Positions 36,747 to 45,834 are shown, counted from the first letter of the stretch. The stretch: 49,738 nucleotides of DNA from Rhodobacteraceae bacterium EhC02 (GCA_001650895.1 LXYH01000014.1:4228-53965), one strand, 5' to 3'. A program made the numbers and translations. Notes: generated from the letters alone by a model not told the origin.

Positions 36747-38213
36747 TTACTCCGCTGCGATGGGCTCGAAAATGGAGGCGGGCAGGTCGTAGCCCCACAA
36801 CCGGAACCGTTCCGAGAAGTGGCTGCGCACACCGGTGGCCGTGAAATGGCCGATGATCTTGTTCTCCGGGGTCAGACCGACGCGCTGGAACTTGAAGACT
36901 TCCTGCATCGAGATGACCTCGCCCTCCATGCCCGTGATCTCGGTGATCGAGGTCATGCGGCGGCTGCCGTCCTGCAGACGGCTGGCCTGCACGATCAGGT
37001 TGACGGCGCTGGCAATCTGGCTGCGCACGGCCTTGATCGGCATCTCGATACCCGCCATGGCGATCATGTTTTCCAGTCGGCTGACACCGTCGCGCGCGCT
37101 GTTGGCGTGGATCGTGGTCATCGATCCGTCATGGCCCGTGTTCATGGCCTGCAGCATGTCGATCACTTCCTCGCCGCGGGTTTCACCCACGATGATCCGG
37201 TCGGGGCGCATCCGCAGCGCGTTGCGCAGACAGTCGCGCTGGGTCACCGCGCCCTTGCCTTCGACGTTGGGCGGGCGGCTTTCCATCCGGCCGACATGGA
37301 CCTGCTGCAGCTGAAGTTCGGCCGTATCCTCGATCGTCAGGATCCGTTCCGAGTTGTCGATGAAGGACGACAGCGCGTTCAGTGTGGTCGTCTTGCCCGA
37401 ACCCGTACCGCCAGAGACGATGATGTTCAGGCGCGTGGCGACCGCGGCCTGCAGATAGGCGGCCATTTCCTCGGAAAAGGCGCCGAAGCGGACCAGGTCG
37501 TCGATCCCCAGTTTTTCCTTCTTGAACTTACGGATGGACACCAGGCTGCCATCGACTGCGACAGGCGGGACCATGGCGTTGAAACGCGAGCCATCCGCAA
37601 GGCGGGCGTCGACATAGGGGTTGGATTCGTCGACACGCCGACCCACGGCGGACACGATCTTGTCGATGATCCGCAACAGGTGCCGTTCGTCCTTGAAGGT
37701 GATGTCGGTCAGTTCCAGCTTGCCACCGCGTTCGACGAAGATGCGCTGCGGCCCGTTCACCAGAATATCGTTGACGCTGTCATCCTTCAGCAGGGTTTCC
37801 AGCGGCCCAAGGCCCTTGACCTCGTCATAGAGTTCCTGGGTCAACTGCGTGCGATCCTCGCGGTTCAGCACGATCCCCTTTTCCTCGAGGAACTCGGACG
37901 CGATCGAGGTGATTTCCGAGCGCAGATCGCTTTCGGTCGCGCTTTCCAGCGCGCTGAGGTTCAGGTTGTCCAGCAGGGCGCGGTGCAGTTCCAGCTTGAT
38001 CTCGCCCAGGCGTTCGCGACGCTTGCGGTCGCGGTCCATTGCCACGGTCTGTGCGGGGGCAATGGCTTGCGCGCGCCGCATCGACGCCGGCAGAGGGCTT
38101 GCGCCTGCATCCACGGGGCGGGTTGCCGGTTGTACAGCGGGTTTTGCCGTCGCAAGCGCAGGCTTGGCGGCCGAGTCCTTGGCGTCACCACTCTTTTTGT
38201 AGCGTGAAAACAT
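36747..38213 (-). CDS. cpaF: Flp pilus assembly/retraction ATPase CpaF/TadA
   Basis: Hexameric secretion ATPase that powers pilus assembly. The 488-residue protein has a disordered basic N-terminus (about 1-60), the N-terminal domain (about 70-190), Walker A GGTGSGKT (268-275), the Asp box ([13 protein letters not shown]), Walker B around [12 protein letters not shown] and the His box [14 protein letters not shown]. Upstream is cpaE (22 bases) and downstream tadB (4 bases). Confidence 0.96.
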   Translation of the reverse strand: MFSRYKKSGDAKDSAAKPALATAKPAVQPATRPVDAGASPLPASMRRAQAIAPAQTVAMDRDRKRRERLGEIKLELHRALLDNLNLSALESATESDLRSEITSIASEFLEEKGIVLNREDRTQLTQELYDEVKGLGPLETLLKDDSVNDILVNGPQRIFVERGGKLELTDITFKDERHLLRIIDKIVSAVGRRVDESNPYVDARLADGSRFNAMVPPVAVDGSLVSIRKFKKEKLGIDDLVRFGAFSEEMAAYLQAAVATRLNIIVSGGTGSGKTTTLNALSSFIDNSERILTIEDTAELQLQQVHVGRMESRPPNVEGKGAVTQRDCLRNALRMRPDRIIVGETRGEEVIDMLQAMNTGHDGSMTTIHANSARDGVSRLENMIAMAGIEMPIKAVRSQIASAVNLIVQASRLQDGSRRMTSITEITGMEGEVISMQEVFKFQRVGLTPENKIIGHFTATGVRSHFSERFRLWGYDLPASIFEPIAAE

Positions 38214-38235
38214 TGTCTTTTCCCCCGGTTACTGT

Positions 38236-39489
38236 TCAGGCCGCTTCCACGTCGCTTTGACCCAGCTCATGCAAGGACAGGGCCAGTTTGGCGATTTCCT
38301 TGCGCAGCGGGTTTTTCGCGGCGCTCAGCGCCAAGGGCAGGCCGTGATCGGCCCCCTGGGTCACCTGTTTGCCGCCATCAGGCAGCAGAAGATCGATCGA
38401 GATGCCCAGGCTTTCGGCCATGCGCTTGACCCGGCTCTTGCCGCTCAGGTCGGTAAAGCCCGGCGCGCGGTTCAATGCGAAGCGCAGTTTCTGGAAGGGC
38501 AGGTCCTCGGCCTGAAGCGCGCGCTTTAGGCGCAGCGCGTTCTGTGCCGACCGCATGTCCAGTTCCAGCAGGGCGAAATAGACATGCGCGCTGTTCAGCA
38601 CCGCTTCTGTCCATTGCACGAGGGTGCGCGGCATGTCGATCACCACGTAATCGAACTGCTGACGGGCCATGCCGATCAGGCGGTTGATGTCGTCGGATCC
38701 GACAAGGTCCATCGGCAGCATGTCCGCGGGCGAGGTCAGCACCTGAAGCTTTTCCTCGAAGCTGATCATGGCGGCCGTGAAACTGTCGCTGTCCATGGAT
38801 TCGGTATCCGACAGAAGCTCGAACACCGCTTCGCGGCGGGGCAGGTCCAGAAAGGTCGAGACCGAGCCATACTGCAGATCAAGATCAAGAATGCAGACGC
38901 GCGGTTCGGGCTTGCCCTTCTTTGCGACGTTGCACAATTCCCACGCCAGGTTCACCGCGAAGGTGGTCGCACCTGTACCACCGGCAAGGCCCTGCACGGC
39001 CAGCACCACGCCTTCGCGGTCATGGGACGATTTGCGGGCGGTCGCGGTGGTTTCGGGGGCGGCCAGCACGGGGGCCGGTTCAGGCATGCGAATCCGGTCG
39101 ATGGCCGAGGCCAGTTCGTTCTCGGGCAAGGGGTAGGGCACGAATTCATCGGCGCCCTGGCGCAACAGCTGGTGCAAGGCGGCGGGGCTGACATCCTCCG
39201 CGATCAGGATCACGCGGATGTTGCGGCTGCGCGCGTGGCGAATGATCTCGCCCAGAAGCACGAGGTTGTCCTCATCTTCCTGGTCCATCGCGATGGCCAC
39301 GAATTCAAGCGCATCGGCATCGGGCTGCGACAGGAAGGCCAGGGCCTCTCCAAAGCCCAGATCGCCCCAGCTTTCACCAAGGACCGCTTCCATGTCCTCG
39401 ATCAGCAGATCGAAATTCTGCACGTCGCGGCTGATCGTGCAGGCCAGGATCGGTGCCGGTTCCGCGGGGGAATGTGCTGTGCTACTCAT
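38236..39489 (-). CDS. cpaE: pilus localisation protein CpaE/TadZ
   Basis: A 417-residue MinD/ParA-like protein that positions Tad pilus machinery at the cell pole. The N-terminal half is a receiver-like domain (about 10-135) and the C-terminal half is ParA-like. The Walker A at 168-176 reads LAGGTGATT: both lysines of KGGxGKT are alanine, so ATP hydrolysis is doubtful, although ILDLDLQYGS and VVIDMPR motifs remain. ATG 39489 with GAGG upstream is chosen over a longer frame that lacks conservation. Confidence 0.92.
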   Translation of the reverse strand: MSSTAHSPAEPAPILACTISRDVQNFDLLIEDMEAVLGESWGDLGFGEALAFLSQPDADALEFVAIAMDQEDEDNLVLLGEIIRHARSRNIRVILIAEDVSPAALHQLLRQGADEFVPYPLPENELASAIDRIRMPEPAPVLAAPETTATARKSSHDREGVVLAVQGLAGGTGATTFAVNLAWELCNVAKKGKPEPRVCILDLDLQYGSVSTFLDLPRREAVFELLSDTESMDSDSFTAAMISFEEKLQVLTSPADMLPMDLVGSDDINRLIGMARQQFDYVVIDMPRTLVQWTEAVLNSAHVYFALLELDMRSAQNALRLKRALQAEDLPFQKLRFALNRAPGFTDLSGKSRVKRMAESLGISIDLLLPDGGKQVTQGADHGLPLALSAAKNPLRKEIAKLALSLHELGQSDVEAA

Positions 39490-39871
39490 TGCGCCTCTTG
39501 TCCTCTGACGTCGGGGGCCGTCGTCTGGCAAGGCAGGAGCAATGTGAACCTCTGACGGGTTCATTCCTGTTCCGGCATCCGACCACCCGTGCCCGGCACA
39601 TGCCGGACAAAGCTAACCCTTTGGAGGTAAGGTCGCGGAAAATCTGGGCAACATTAGGGCTAAAAGATCGTAATTGTACGGTATCATTGGACGATCAAAA
39701 CGCGGTTCTGACGCTTGCGTCAGGCGCGGATCGCGCTGGCTATGCCTTGCCCGTCAGGCCCTGCGCCCTATGTGCGGCGCTTTCCATGTCGTTGAATGGT
39801 CGAAGAAAATCCCGTTTCTGCCTGTTCGGGGCAGGGTTGCGCCATGCCGGGGAGGGGACCCCGGCACGGGA
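39490..39871. other. intergenic region between ompA-like gene and cpaE
   Basis: No credible gene in 382 bases. The left part is the cpaE leader with a CCGGCA-CA-TGCCGG palindrome at 39593-39606 and a possible minus-strand -10 TACAAT (39673-39678). The right end holds the hairpin at 39845-39866. Confidence 0.5.
39845..39866 (-). terminator. hairpin after the ompA-like gene
   Basis: A perfect eight-pair stem TGCCGGGG/CCCCGGCA lies six bases after the stop. No T-run follows on the minus strand, so it may terminate weakly or protect the 3' end. Confidence 0.5.
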
Positions 39872-40525
39872 TCATTCGGCCTGGCTGCCGGCTTCCGCGA
39901 CGCCGCTCAGCGTGCTGGCGGGCATCGCGCTGTTCACGTATTCGCGATAAATGATCTGCGCATATTTGCCGTCCAGTTCGCCGTGCCGCTTCTCGACCAC
40001 GCCTGACACTTCGGTGACGGTGCGGCGGTTGCGCCGTTCGCGCCCTTCGGTGACGATCAGCGGCTGTGTCTCGCCGAACGAGGCCACCGCTTCCAGTCGC
40101 GAACGGCTGATTCCCTGGCTGACCAGGTAGCCGACCACGGCCTGCGCGCGGCGCAGGCCCAGTGTCTTGTTGTAGCTGTCGGATCCGACAAGGTCGGTAT
40201 GGCCATAGACGCGGAAGCGCACTTCGGGGAACTGGCGGATCCAGCGGGCCTGCTCGCGCAGGGTTTCGCGTGCCCCTTCATCCAGTACGGCCGAGTTGAA
40301 CGCGAAGTTCACCATCGGCGACACTTCCTGCGAGAAGCGCCGGGACATGTCGATCACGAAGTTCTGGCGATTGGTCATCGCCAGTGTGTTGTTCATCGTG
40401 GCGTTGCCGAAGCTGCCGTCATCGAGACTGGCCCCGGCTTCACCCTGGAAGCTGCGATAGATGGGATCGGAGCCGGAACAGGCACTGACGCCCAGAAGCC
40501 CTATAACTGCGAGAGTCTTGTACAT
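39872..40525 (-). CDS. OmpA-family lipoprotein of the tad locus
   Basis: A 217-residue lipoprotein: lipobox GVSAC (Cys16), a Ser/Asn-rich linker, and a peptidoglycan-binding OmpA C-terminal domain (about 65-170) with FAFNSAVLDEGARETL, VYGHTDLVGSD and the ending LGLRRAQAVVGYL. Such proteins anchor secretion machinery to the cell wall. ATG 40525 has AGGGGA upstream; an ATG four codons earlier is possible. It lies 16 bases after cpaC. Confidence 0.9.
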   Translation of the reverse strand: MYKTLAVIGLLGVSACSGSDPIYRSFQGEAGASLDDGSFGNATMNNTLAMTNRQNFVIDMSRRFSQEVSPMVNFAFNSAVLDEGARETLREQARWIRQFPEVRFRVYGHTDLVGSDSYNKTLGLRRAQAVVGYLVSQGISRSRLEAVASFGETQPLIVTEGRERRNRRTVTEVSGVVEKRHGELDGKYAQIIYREYVNSAMPASTLSGVAEAGSQAE

Positions 40526-40541
40526 GTTCCCCTGCATCCGA

Positions 40542-41975
40542 TCAGTCCATTACATATCCATAAGACCCGTTGAAATCCTGTTTGGCAACCTCGCCGGCCG
40601 CGCCGCGTAGGGCAGGCTGACCGTCGCGGGCAACACGGCCGAACAGGAACAGGTCACGCTCGCTTGGCGGGCGGATCCGGTCGGTCGGCAGGGCCAGGGC
40701 ATCGCCACGTGTCGGCGTGACCAGATGGGCCGTGACGATGATGACAAGCTCGGATTGGGCGCGACGGAAATCCGCGCTGCGGAAAAGAGAGCCCAGAACC
40801 GGGATGTCGCCCAGCCACGGCACCTGTCCGGCGGTATCGCGGAAATCGTCCTGCAGCAGGCCCGCGACCGCAAAGCTTTCGCCATCGCGCAACTCGACCG
40901 TGGTCGATGTCTCGCGCCGCTGGAAGGCATCGATGCGGAAGGCGTTCAACTCGATCCCGTTGTTCGGGTCCAGAGACGAGACCGCGGCCATCATCTCGAG
41001 GTTGATCAGATCGCCATCCACGACGCGCGGCACGAAATTCAGCTCGATCCCGAAGGGCTTGAATTCGATCGTGATCGTGCCGCCGTCCTGTGCCACGGGC
41101 ACGGGGTATTCGCCGCCGGCCAGGAACTTGGCTTCCTGTCCTGACAGGGCGACCAGGTTCGGCTCGGCCAGGGTGCGCACAACCCCTTTGGTTTCAAGGG
41201 CTTCCAGCAGGATGCCCACTTCGACCGCACCGGCGCCGAAGCCCAGCAGCATGGCGCCGTTGTTCGAGTTGATGGCCGGGATGCTGCCCGTGATCGCGTT
41301 GGTCTGGGCGCCCAGGTTGTTGAGTGTATTGCTGCCGCCCGAAACGCCAAGATCATTGCCGAAGGCGCTGCCGTTCAGGGCCAGCGACGCGCTGAGCGAT
41401 TTCGACACGCTGCGCTGCATCTCGGCAAAGCGCACCTTGAGCATCACCTGCTGCACACCGCCAACGGTCATCAGGTTGGACACCCGTTCCGGCGCGTAGC
41501 GTTCCGCCAGATCCAGCGCGCGCTGCAGTTTCTGGGTGCTCGACACCGTGCCCGACAGAACGATCCCGTCATTGGCGGTGCGCACCTCGATCTTTTCGCC
41601 GGGCAGGATCTGGCCCAGGCGTTCCTTGAACTCGCTGACATCGGCCGCGACGCGGACATCCACGTTCGTGATCAGTTGCCCGCTGGCGTCCAGCAGGGTC
41701 AGCGTGGTGATCCCCGGGGACTTGCCCAGCACGTAGATCGTGCGCTCGGACAGGGACGAGATGTCAGCGATGGCCGGATTGGCGATCGAAAGTTCCGCGA
41801 AGGGAACTTCGCTTTCGACCACGACCGCGCGGTTCATCGGGACGGCAAGGTTTGCTGAACGGCCTTCCTGAAGGACGCGAACGGTTTCCGCCTGCGCCTG
41901 TGGAACAAGCATGAATGGGCCGTGCCCAACAGCCAGCCCGAGAAGGGCGGCCTTGATAAATCTGTCAATTTTCAT
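40542..41975 (-). CDS. cpaC: Flp pilus outer-membrane secretin CpaC/RcpA
   Basis: Outer-membrane channel through which the pilus passes. The 477-residue precursor has a signal peptide (MKIDRFIKAALLGLAVG ...), N-terminal secretin N-domains with a BON-like DVRVAADVSEFKERL segment, and a C-terminal secretin domain (VRTLAEPNLVALSGQEAKFLAGGEYPVPV, IELNFVPRVVDG, VPWLGDIPVLGSLFRS). GGCAGG precedes ATG 41975. The upstream 200 bases are AT-rich with a terminator for cpaB, so cpaC probably has its own promoter. Confidence 0.95.
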   Translation of the reverse strand: MKIDRFIKAALLGLAVGHGPFMLVPQAQAETVRVLQEGRSANLAVPMNRAVVVESEVPFAELSIANPAIADISSLSERTIYVLGKSPGITTLTLLDASGQLITNVDVRVAADVSEFKERLGQILPGEKIEVRTANDGIVLSGTVSSTQKLQRALDLAERYAPERVSNLMTVGGVQQVMLKVRFAEMQRSVSKSLSASLALNGSAFGNDLGVSGGSNTLNNLGAQTNAITGSIPAINSNNGAMLLGFGAGAVEVGILLEALETKGVVRTLAEPNLVALSGQEAKFLAGGEYPVPVAQDGGTITIEFKPFGIELNFVPRVVDGDLINLEMMAAVSSLDPNNGIELNAFRIDAFQRRETSTTVELRDGESFAVAGLLQDDFRDTAGQVPWLGDIPVLGSLFRSADFRRAQSELVIIVTAHLVTPTRGDALALPTDRIRPPSERDLFLFGRVARDGQPALRGAAGEVAKQDFNGSYGYVMD

Positions 41976-42161
41976 GTGACCTGCCTTTCCGATCACGCCT
42001 CAAATTGCGGGTCTTTTGTCGCCCACTTTCGGCAAAGCATGGGGCATTTCGATATTTATTGCAAGAATCAAGAGGTTCAGAAGCCGTGTTTATGTGGATA
42101 TTATGCCATAGTGACCTTTTGGTCGGGGATGAACTGGCGCCTGACAAACGACCGGGAACAG

Positions 42162-42193
42162 AAAAAAGGACAGATCCCTTGCGGAATCTGTCC
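42162..42193 (-). terminator. Rho-independent terminator after cpaB
   Basis: The minus-strand stem GGACAGAT/ATCTGTCC, loop about ten bases, is followed by six T. It separates cpaB from cpaC. Confidence 0.92.
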
Positions 42194-42242
42194 CTCTGTC
42201 TGTCGGGGCTGCGGCCAGTTGCGGCCTGCCTTGCCTGCCGTG

Positions 42243-43109
42243 TCAGTTGGTGCAGGGGATCGCCAGCTCAACCACTTCGGCGCCGCGGCGCACACGGGTC
42301 GTGCAGACTTCTTCCTTTTCGATCTCGACCGGGGCCGCGATGGGGGCGCTGACCAGACCCAGCAGAGCCCGCTGGTCGACCTCGATGGCTTCGGCGATCG
42401 TATCGTCATTGGCGCCCACCAGCGACAGCGACAGCCGCCCCGTGGATTGCGCCTGCGCCAGGGCCGCCACCTGGTCGGGACGGGCCGCCACAGTCACCGT
42501 GCGTGCGATCAGGGCCTCGGACATGCCGCCGTCGGCGCTTTGGTCCACGGCGATCAGGCGCACGTTGGCCTCGATCAGCTTGGTGATCTCGCCGCGTGCC
42601 TCACCCGTGATGTCCTGATTGATCGAGCCTGTCCAATAGACATCGACCCGGTCACCCGGACGCAGGAAACCTGACACGCCCGAAGCGACATCGACCTTGA
42701 TCGCAAAGGCCCGCATCCCGCGTTCGATCCGCGAGTTGATGCCCGCATCCTCGCCCGGAAGGCTGATCTTGCTGGCCATCAGCGCCTCATCCTTTTCGAT
42801 GATGCGCAGGACATAGCGGGGCGCCGTGTTGTTTTCGGGGAAAATGTCGGTCATGGCGGCGAAGGTGCCTTCGGGAATGGCATTGCTGGGCCATTTCACC
42901 GCGCGCAGGTCCTCTGCGGTAAGCACATCACCGTAATTCAGGGTCTTGTTGGCCACGAAGACCTCGACCGTCGGGATGATCTGGCTTTGCGCGCTCTGCG
43001 CCTGGGCCAGTTGCATCTGGTATGCGTCAAATTGCTTCTTCGCCATCATCACGGCAAAACCGGCCAAACCGACACCGGCAATGAGAACAAGTCCAAAGAC
43101 AGCTCGCAT
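42243..43109 (-). CDS. cpaB: Flp pilus assembly protein CpaB/RcpC
   Basis: A 288-residue periplasmic/envelope protein with an N-terminal membrane anchor (about 3-22), a SAF-type domain (VEVFVANKTLNYGDVLTAEDL) and an RcpC-like domain (about 130-270; FAIKVDVASGVSGFLRPGDRVDVYW). It is thought to support secretin assembly. It is cut off from cpaC by a strong terminator, which is unusual for tad loci, where cpaB and cpaC are usually co-transcribed. A C-terminal pair of cysteines may form a disulfide. Confidence 0.94.
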   Translation of the reverse strand: MRAVFGLVLIAGVGLAGFAVMMAKKQFDAYQMQLAQAQSAQSQIIPTVEVFVANKTLNYGDVLTAEDLRAVKWPSNAIPEGTFAAMTDIFPENNTAPRYVLRIIEKDEALMASKISLPGEDAGINSRIERGMRAFAIKVDVASGVSGFLRPGDRVDVYWTGSINQDITGEARGEITKLIEANVRLIAVDQSADGGMSEALIARTVTVAARPDQVAALAQAQSTGRLSLSLVGANDDTIAEAIEVDQRALLGLVSAPIAAPVEIEKEEVCTTRVRRGAEVVELAIPCTN

Positions 43110-43197
43110 GGTGGTACCCTTCCTGTGTCTGCTCCCGTCGCATCAGAGATGTCGGGAAATGATCTACTGCTCGGATGCAGTGTAATGACGCAATATG

Positions 43198-43227
43198 GCC
43201 AAATCAGGGAGGCCTTGCGGATTTGGC
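43198..43227 (-). terminator. hairpin between second pilin-like gene and cpaB
   Basis: The stem GCCAAATC/GATTTGGC lies about 70 bases after the second pilin-like gene. No T-run on the minus strand. It may attenuate read-through into cpaB. Confidence 0.35.
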
Positions 43228-43298
43228 GTGTCCTGCGGCCTTGGTCTTTCCGCGCCGGTCAGGCGATCAGGGCCGCGGGCTGTGTGCGCGGCGCGTCG

Positions 43299-43490
43299 TC
43301 AATCGAGGTAGGTGGCCATGAAGCTGCTTGTGTCGTCGGCCAGGCCCGTTGCGCCATCCCGCATGGTGCCATAGCCTGCGGACAGCAAGGTCACGGCAAG
43401 GGCGGTGAGGACCACCCAGTCGGCAGTGATCGCGCCATCCCTGGCGGTGCTGAACCGTCTGATCCGGGCGATGAACGTGGAGATCTTCAT
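43299..43490 (-). CDS. second Flp pilin-like protein
   Basis: A 63-residue prepilin-like protein. The basic leader ends at Gly19 and the mature chain of 44 residues begins AITADWVVLTALAVTLL, giving Asp at +5 and Trp at +6 where canonical Flp pilins have Glu and Tyr. AGGAGA lies seven bases before ATG 43490. It is similar to the main pilin only in the DWVVLTA core and may be a minor pilin. A terminator separates the two genes. Confidence 0.85.
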   Translation of the reverse strand: MKISTFIARIRRFSTARDGAITADWVVLTALAVTLLSAGYGTMRDGATGLADDTSSFMATYLD

Positions 43491-43544
43491 TCTACTTCTC
43501 CTACCGGCAGAACAGGGCACGGGTGGGGCGCGCCGGATCGCCCA

Positions 43545-43584
43545 TCAAACAAGAAGGCCGCACCCGGCTGGGCGGGAGCGGCCT
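43545..43584 (-). terminator. Rho-independent terminator after the main pilin gene
   Basis: The minus-strand stem AGGCCGC/GCGGCCT is followed by TCTTGTTT. It should give a short, abundant pilin mRNA. Confidence 0.85.
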
Positions 43585-43606
43585 GAACGTTCACCTAAGC
43601 CACGGC

Positions 43607-43789
43607 TCAGTTGTTCGGGTTCTGCGTGCCCATGAAGGTGTTGGTCTGGGCAGTCAGGTTGGTTGCGCCGGTCTCGATCGAGGAGTAGGCGGCGACGGCC
43701 AGGCCAACAACGGCTGCGGTCAGCACGACCCAGTCAACAGTCACGGCGCCGGATTCGTCTTTGCTGAAGTTCTTGAAGAATTTAATCAT
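43607..43789 (-). CDS. flp: major Flp pilin
   Basis: The 60-residue structural subunit of the pilus. The leader ends at Gly14 (KDESG) and the 46-residue mature chain begins AVTVDWVVLTAAVVGLAVAAY, a hydrophobic helix followed by a polar Thr/Asn-rich tail ending NPNN. Asp replaces the usual Glu at +5 and Trp the usual Tyr at +6. GGAGGG seven bases before the ATG is a very strong ribosome site. A T-tailed terminator follows, and a CtrA-type box lies about 180 bases upstream. Confidence 0.92.
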   Translation of the reverse strand: MIKFFKNFSKDESGAVTVDWVVLTAAVVGLAVAAYSSIETGATNLTAQTNTFMGTQNPNN

Positions 43790-44174
43790 TTTGTGTCCCT
43801 CCAAAGGATCAGTTGCTCAGTTGCACAACCGCGCCGGCGACTGTCTGGGCTGTCTCTCTCTTGGCCCGTCTCCGTTTCGGTATGGCCTGATATAGCCAGT
43901 GGATTGGGGCAACAGTTTGACGTGAATCGCGCGTTTTATCTTTTTGGGACCGGCACCTGAAAGTCGGGATTAAGTGCCTGTTAAGTAATGATAAAAACTA
44001 TCTAAAGATAATATATTTGTAACTTTGGAGTGCAGATTGCGGCAATGGAGGTGGCGGATCCGGGCCTGTGCGGCCCGCGATTCGCATGAATCACTGGCTC
44101 CGGATCGCGTTTTCTGCGATGATGCAGGACACAAGATCGAGCAAACGACGACGACAAAGGCAGGCATTTCCGCG
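43790..44174. other. divergent promoter region of pilin and transglycosylase genes
   Basis: No credible gene in 385 bases. The segment around 43940-44030 is much more AT-rich than the rest of the window, and it holds a CtrA-type box at 43970-43984. Both the minus-strand pilin and the plus-strand lytic transglycosylase must be transcribed from here. Confidence 0.65.
43970..43984. promoter_or_regulatory. CtrA-type box
   Basis: TTAA, seven bases (GTGCCTG), TTAA: an exact match to the spacing of the CtrA consensus TTAA-N7-TTAA. It is about 180 bases from the pilin start and 190 from the transglycosylase start. The cell-cycle regulator CtrA activates pilin genes in Caulobacter; control here is inferred. 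Confidence 0.6.
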
Positions 44175-45092
44175 ATGTGGCGGTTCTTCGACGTGAAACG
44201 TGGGCACGATCCGCGCCGATTCGGCTGCGGTGGCCGTGGGCTGGGCCTGGCCCTGGCGCTGGCGATGCAGCCCCTGTCGGCTGCAGGCGTGATCGGGGCC
44301 TACACCTGGATGCTTGCGGCGCCGGTTGCGGCGCAGGACAAGCCGGCCTTTCCCGATTTCACCTTCAAGCGCGTGCGCCCCCCCGAAGCCGGCAGCACCG
44401 CGCCGCGGATCACCGTGCAGATCGAACCGCAACCCGTGGCCGTCGCGCGCCCCGCAGCGCCCGTAGTGCCGGATGCAGGGGCCGCCGTGACGGTGCCGGG
44501 CCGCTATGGCTGGTTCTGGGAGGCGGTCTCGCCCGCGCTGGACGACAGCGGACCCGGACGGCTGGAACCGGCGCTGATCCAGATCGCCAATGCCAGGCAG
44601 GAGCAGCAGATCGCCGCGCCGCGCCTGAGCGAACTTCTGGGCATCGCGCGCGCGCATCAGCCCGCCTTACTGCTCAATACGGTGGGCACGCGGGTCTCGC
44701 CCGCGCTGGCGCTGGCGGTGATCGCGGTGGAATCCTCGGGTCGCGCGGATGCCGTCAGTGCGGCGGGGGCGGTGGGGCTGATGCAGCTGATCCCGGCCAC
44801 GGCTGACCGGTTCGGCGTGGAGGACAGTCTGAATGCCACGCAGAACATCAAGGGCGGTGTGGCCTATCTGGATTGGCTGCTGCAGGAGTTCGACGGCGAT
44901 CCTATCATGGCGCTGGCTGGCTACAATGCAGGCGAGAACGCGGTGAAACGGCATGGCGGCGTGCCGCCCTTTGCCGAGACACGCGATTATGTGCCCAAGG
45001 TGCTGGCGGCCTTCGCGGTGGCGCGCAACCTGTGCAAGACGCCGCCTCAGTTGATTTCGGACGGGTGCGTTTTCAACTTCGGCGAGGGGTGA
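44175..45092 (+). CDS. lytic transglycosylase divergent from the pilin gene
   Basis: A 305-residue envelope protein: a basic N-terminus with a hydrophobic signal or anchor (about 21-52, ending APVAAQ), a Pro-rich linker, and a C-terminal SLT domain (about 165-285). The catalytic glutamate is Glu186 in AVESSGR; GAVGLMQLIPATA and AGYNAGENAV are the other family motifs. It cleaves peptidoglycan and would open the wall for the secretin or pilus. ATG 44175 is chosen; a 50-codon upstream extension lacks a signal. Copy D of the repeated element and a bidirectional terminator follow. Confidence 0.88.
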   Translation: MWRFFDVKRGHDPRRFGCGGRGLGLALALAMQPLSAAGVIGAYTWMLAAPVAAQDKPAFPDFTFKRVRPPEAGSTAPRITVQIEPQPVAVARPAAPVVPDAGAAVTVPGRYGWFWEAVSPALDDSGPGRLEPALIQIANARQEQQIAAPRLSELLGIARAHQPALLLNTVGTRVSPALALAVIAVESSGRADAVSAAGAVGLMQLIPATADRFGVEDSLNATQNIKGGVAYLDWLLQEFDGDPIMALAGYNAGENAVKRHGGVPPFAETRDYVPKVLAAFAVARNLCKTPPQLISDGCVFNFGEG

Positions 45093-45130
45093 CACAGATC
45101 CGCCTTGTGCCTGTCGCATCCGTGGCGGTT

Positions 45131-45152
45131 GGATATTTGCAGCAAGAAGAAA
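45131..45152 (+). repeat. 3'-end element, copy D
   Basis: GGATATTT, then GCA, then GCAAGAAGAAA. Complete copy, sense orientation, 39 bases after the transglycosylase stop and immediately before a terminator hairpin. Confidence 0.85.
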
Positions 45153-45155
45153 CGC

Positions 45156-45187
45156 AAAAGGCCCGCGTGGCATGACGCGGGCCTTCG
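45156..45187. terminator. bidirectional terminator
   Basis: An 11-pair stem AAGGCCCGCGT/ACGCGGGCCTT. On the minus strand it is followed by TTGCGTTTC (T-rich), ending scoAB; on the plus strand it ends the transglycosylase gene. Confidence 0.78.
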
Positions 45188-45205
45188 TGTTGCCTGATGC
45201 CTGCG

Positions 45206-45834
<629 letters not shown>

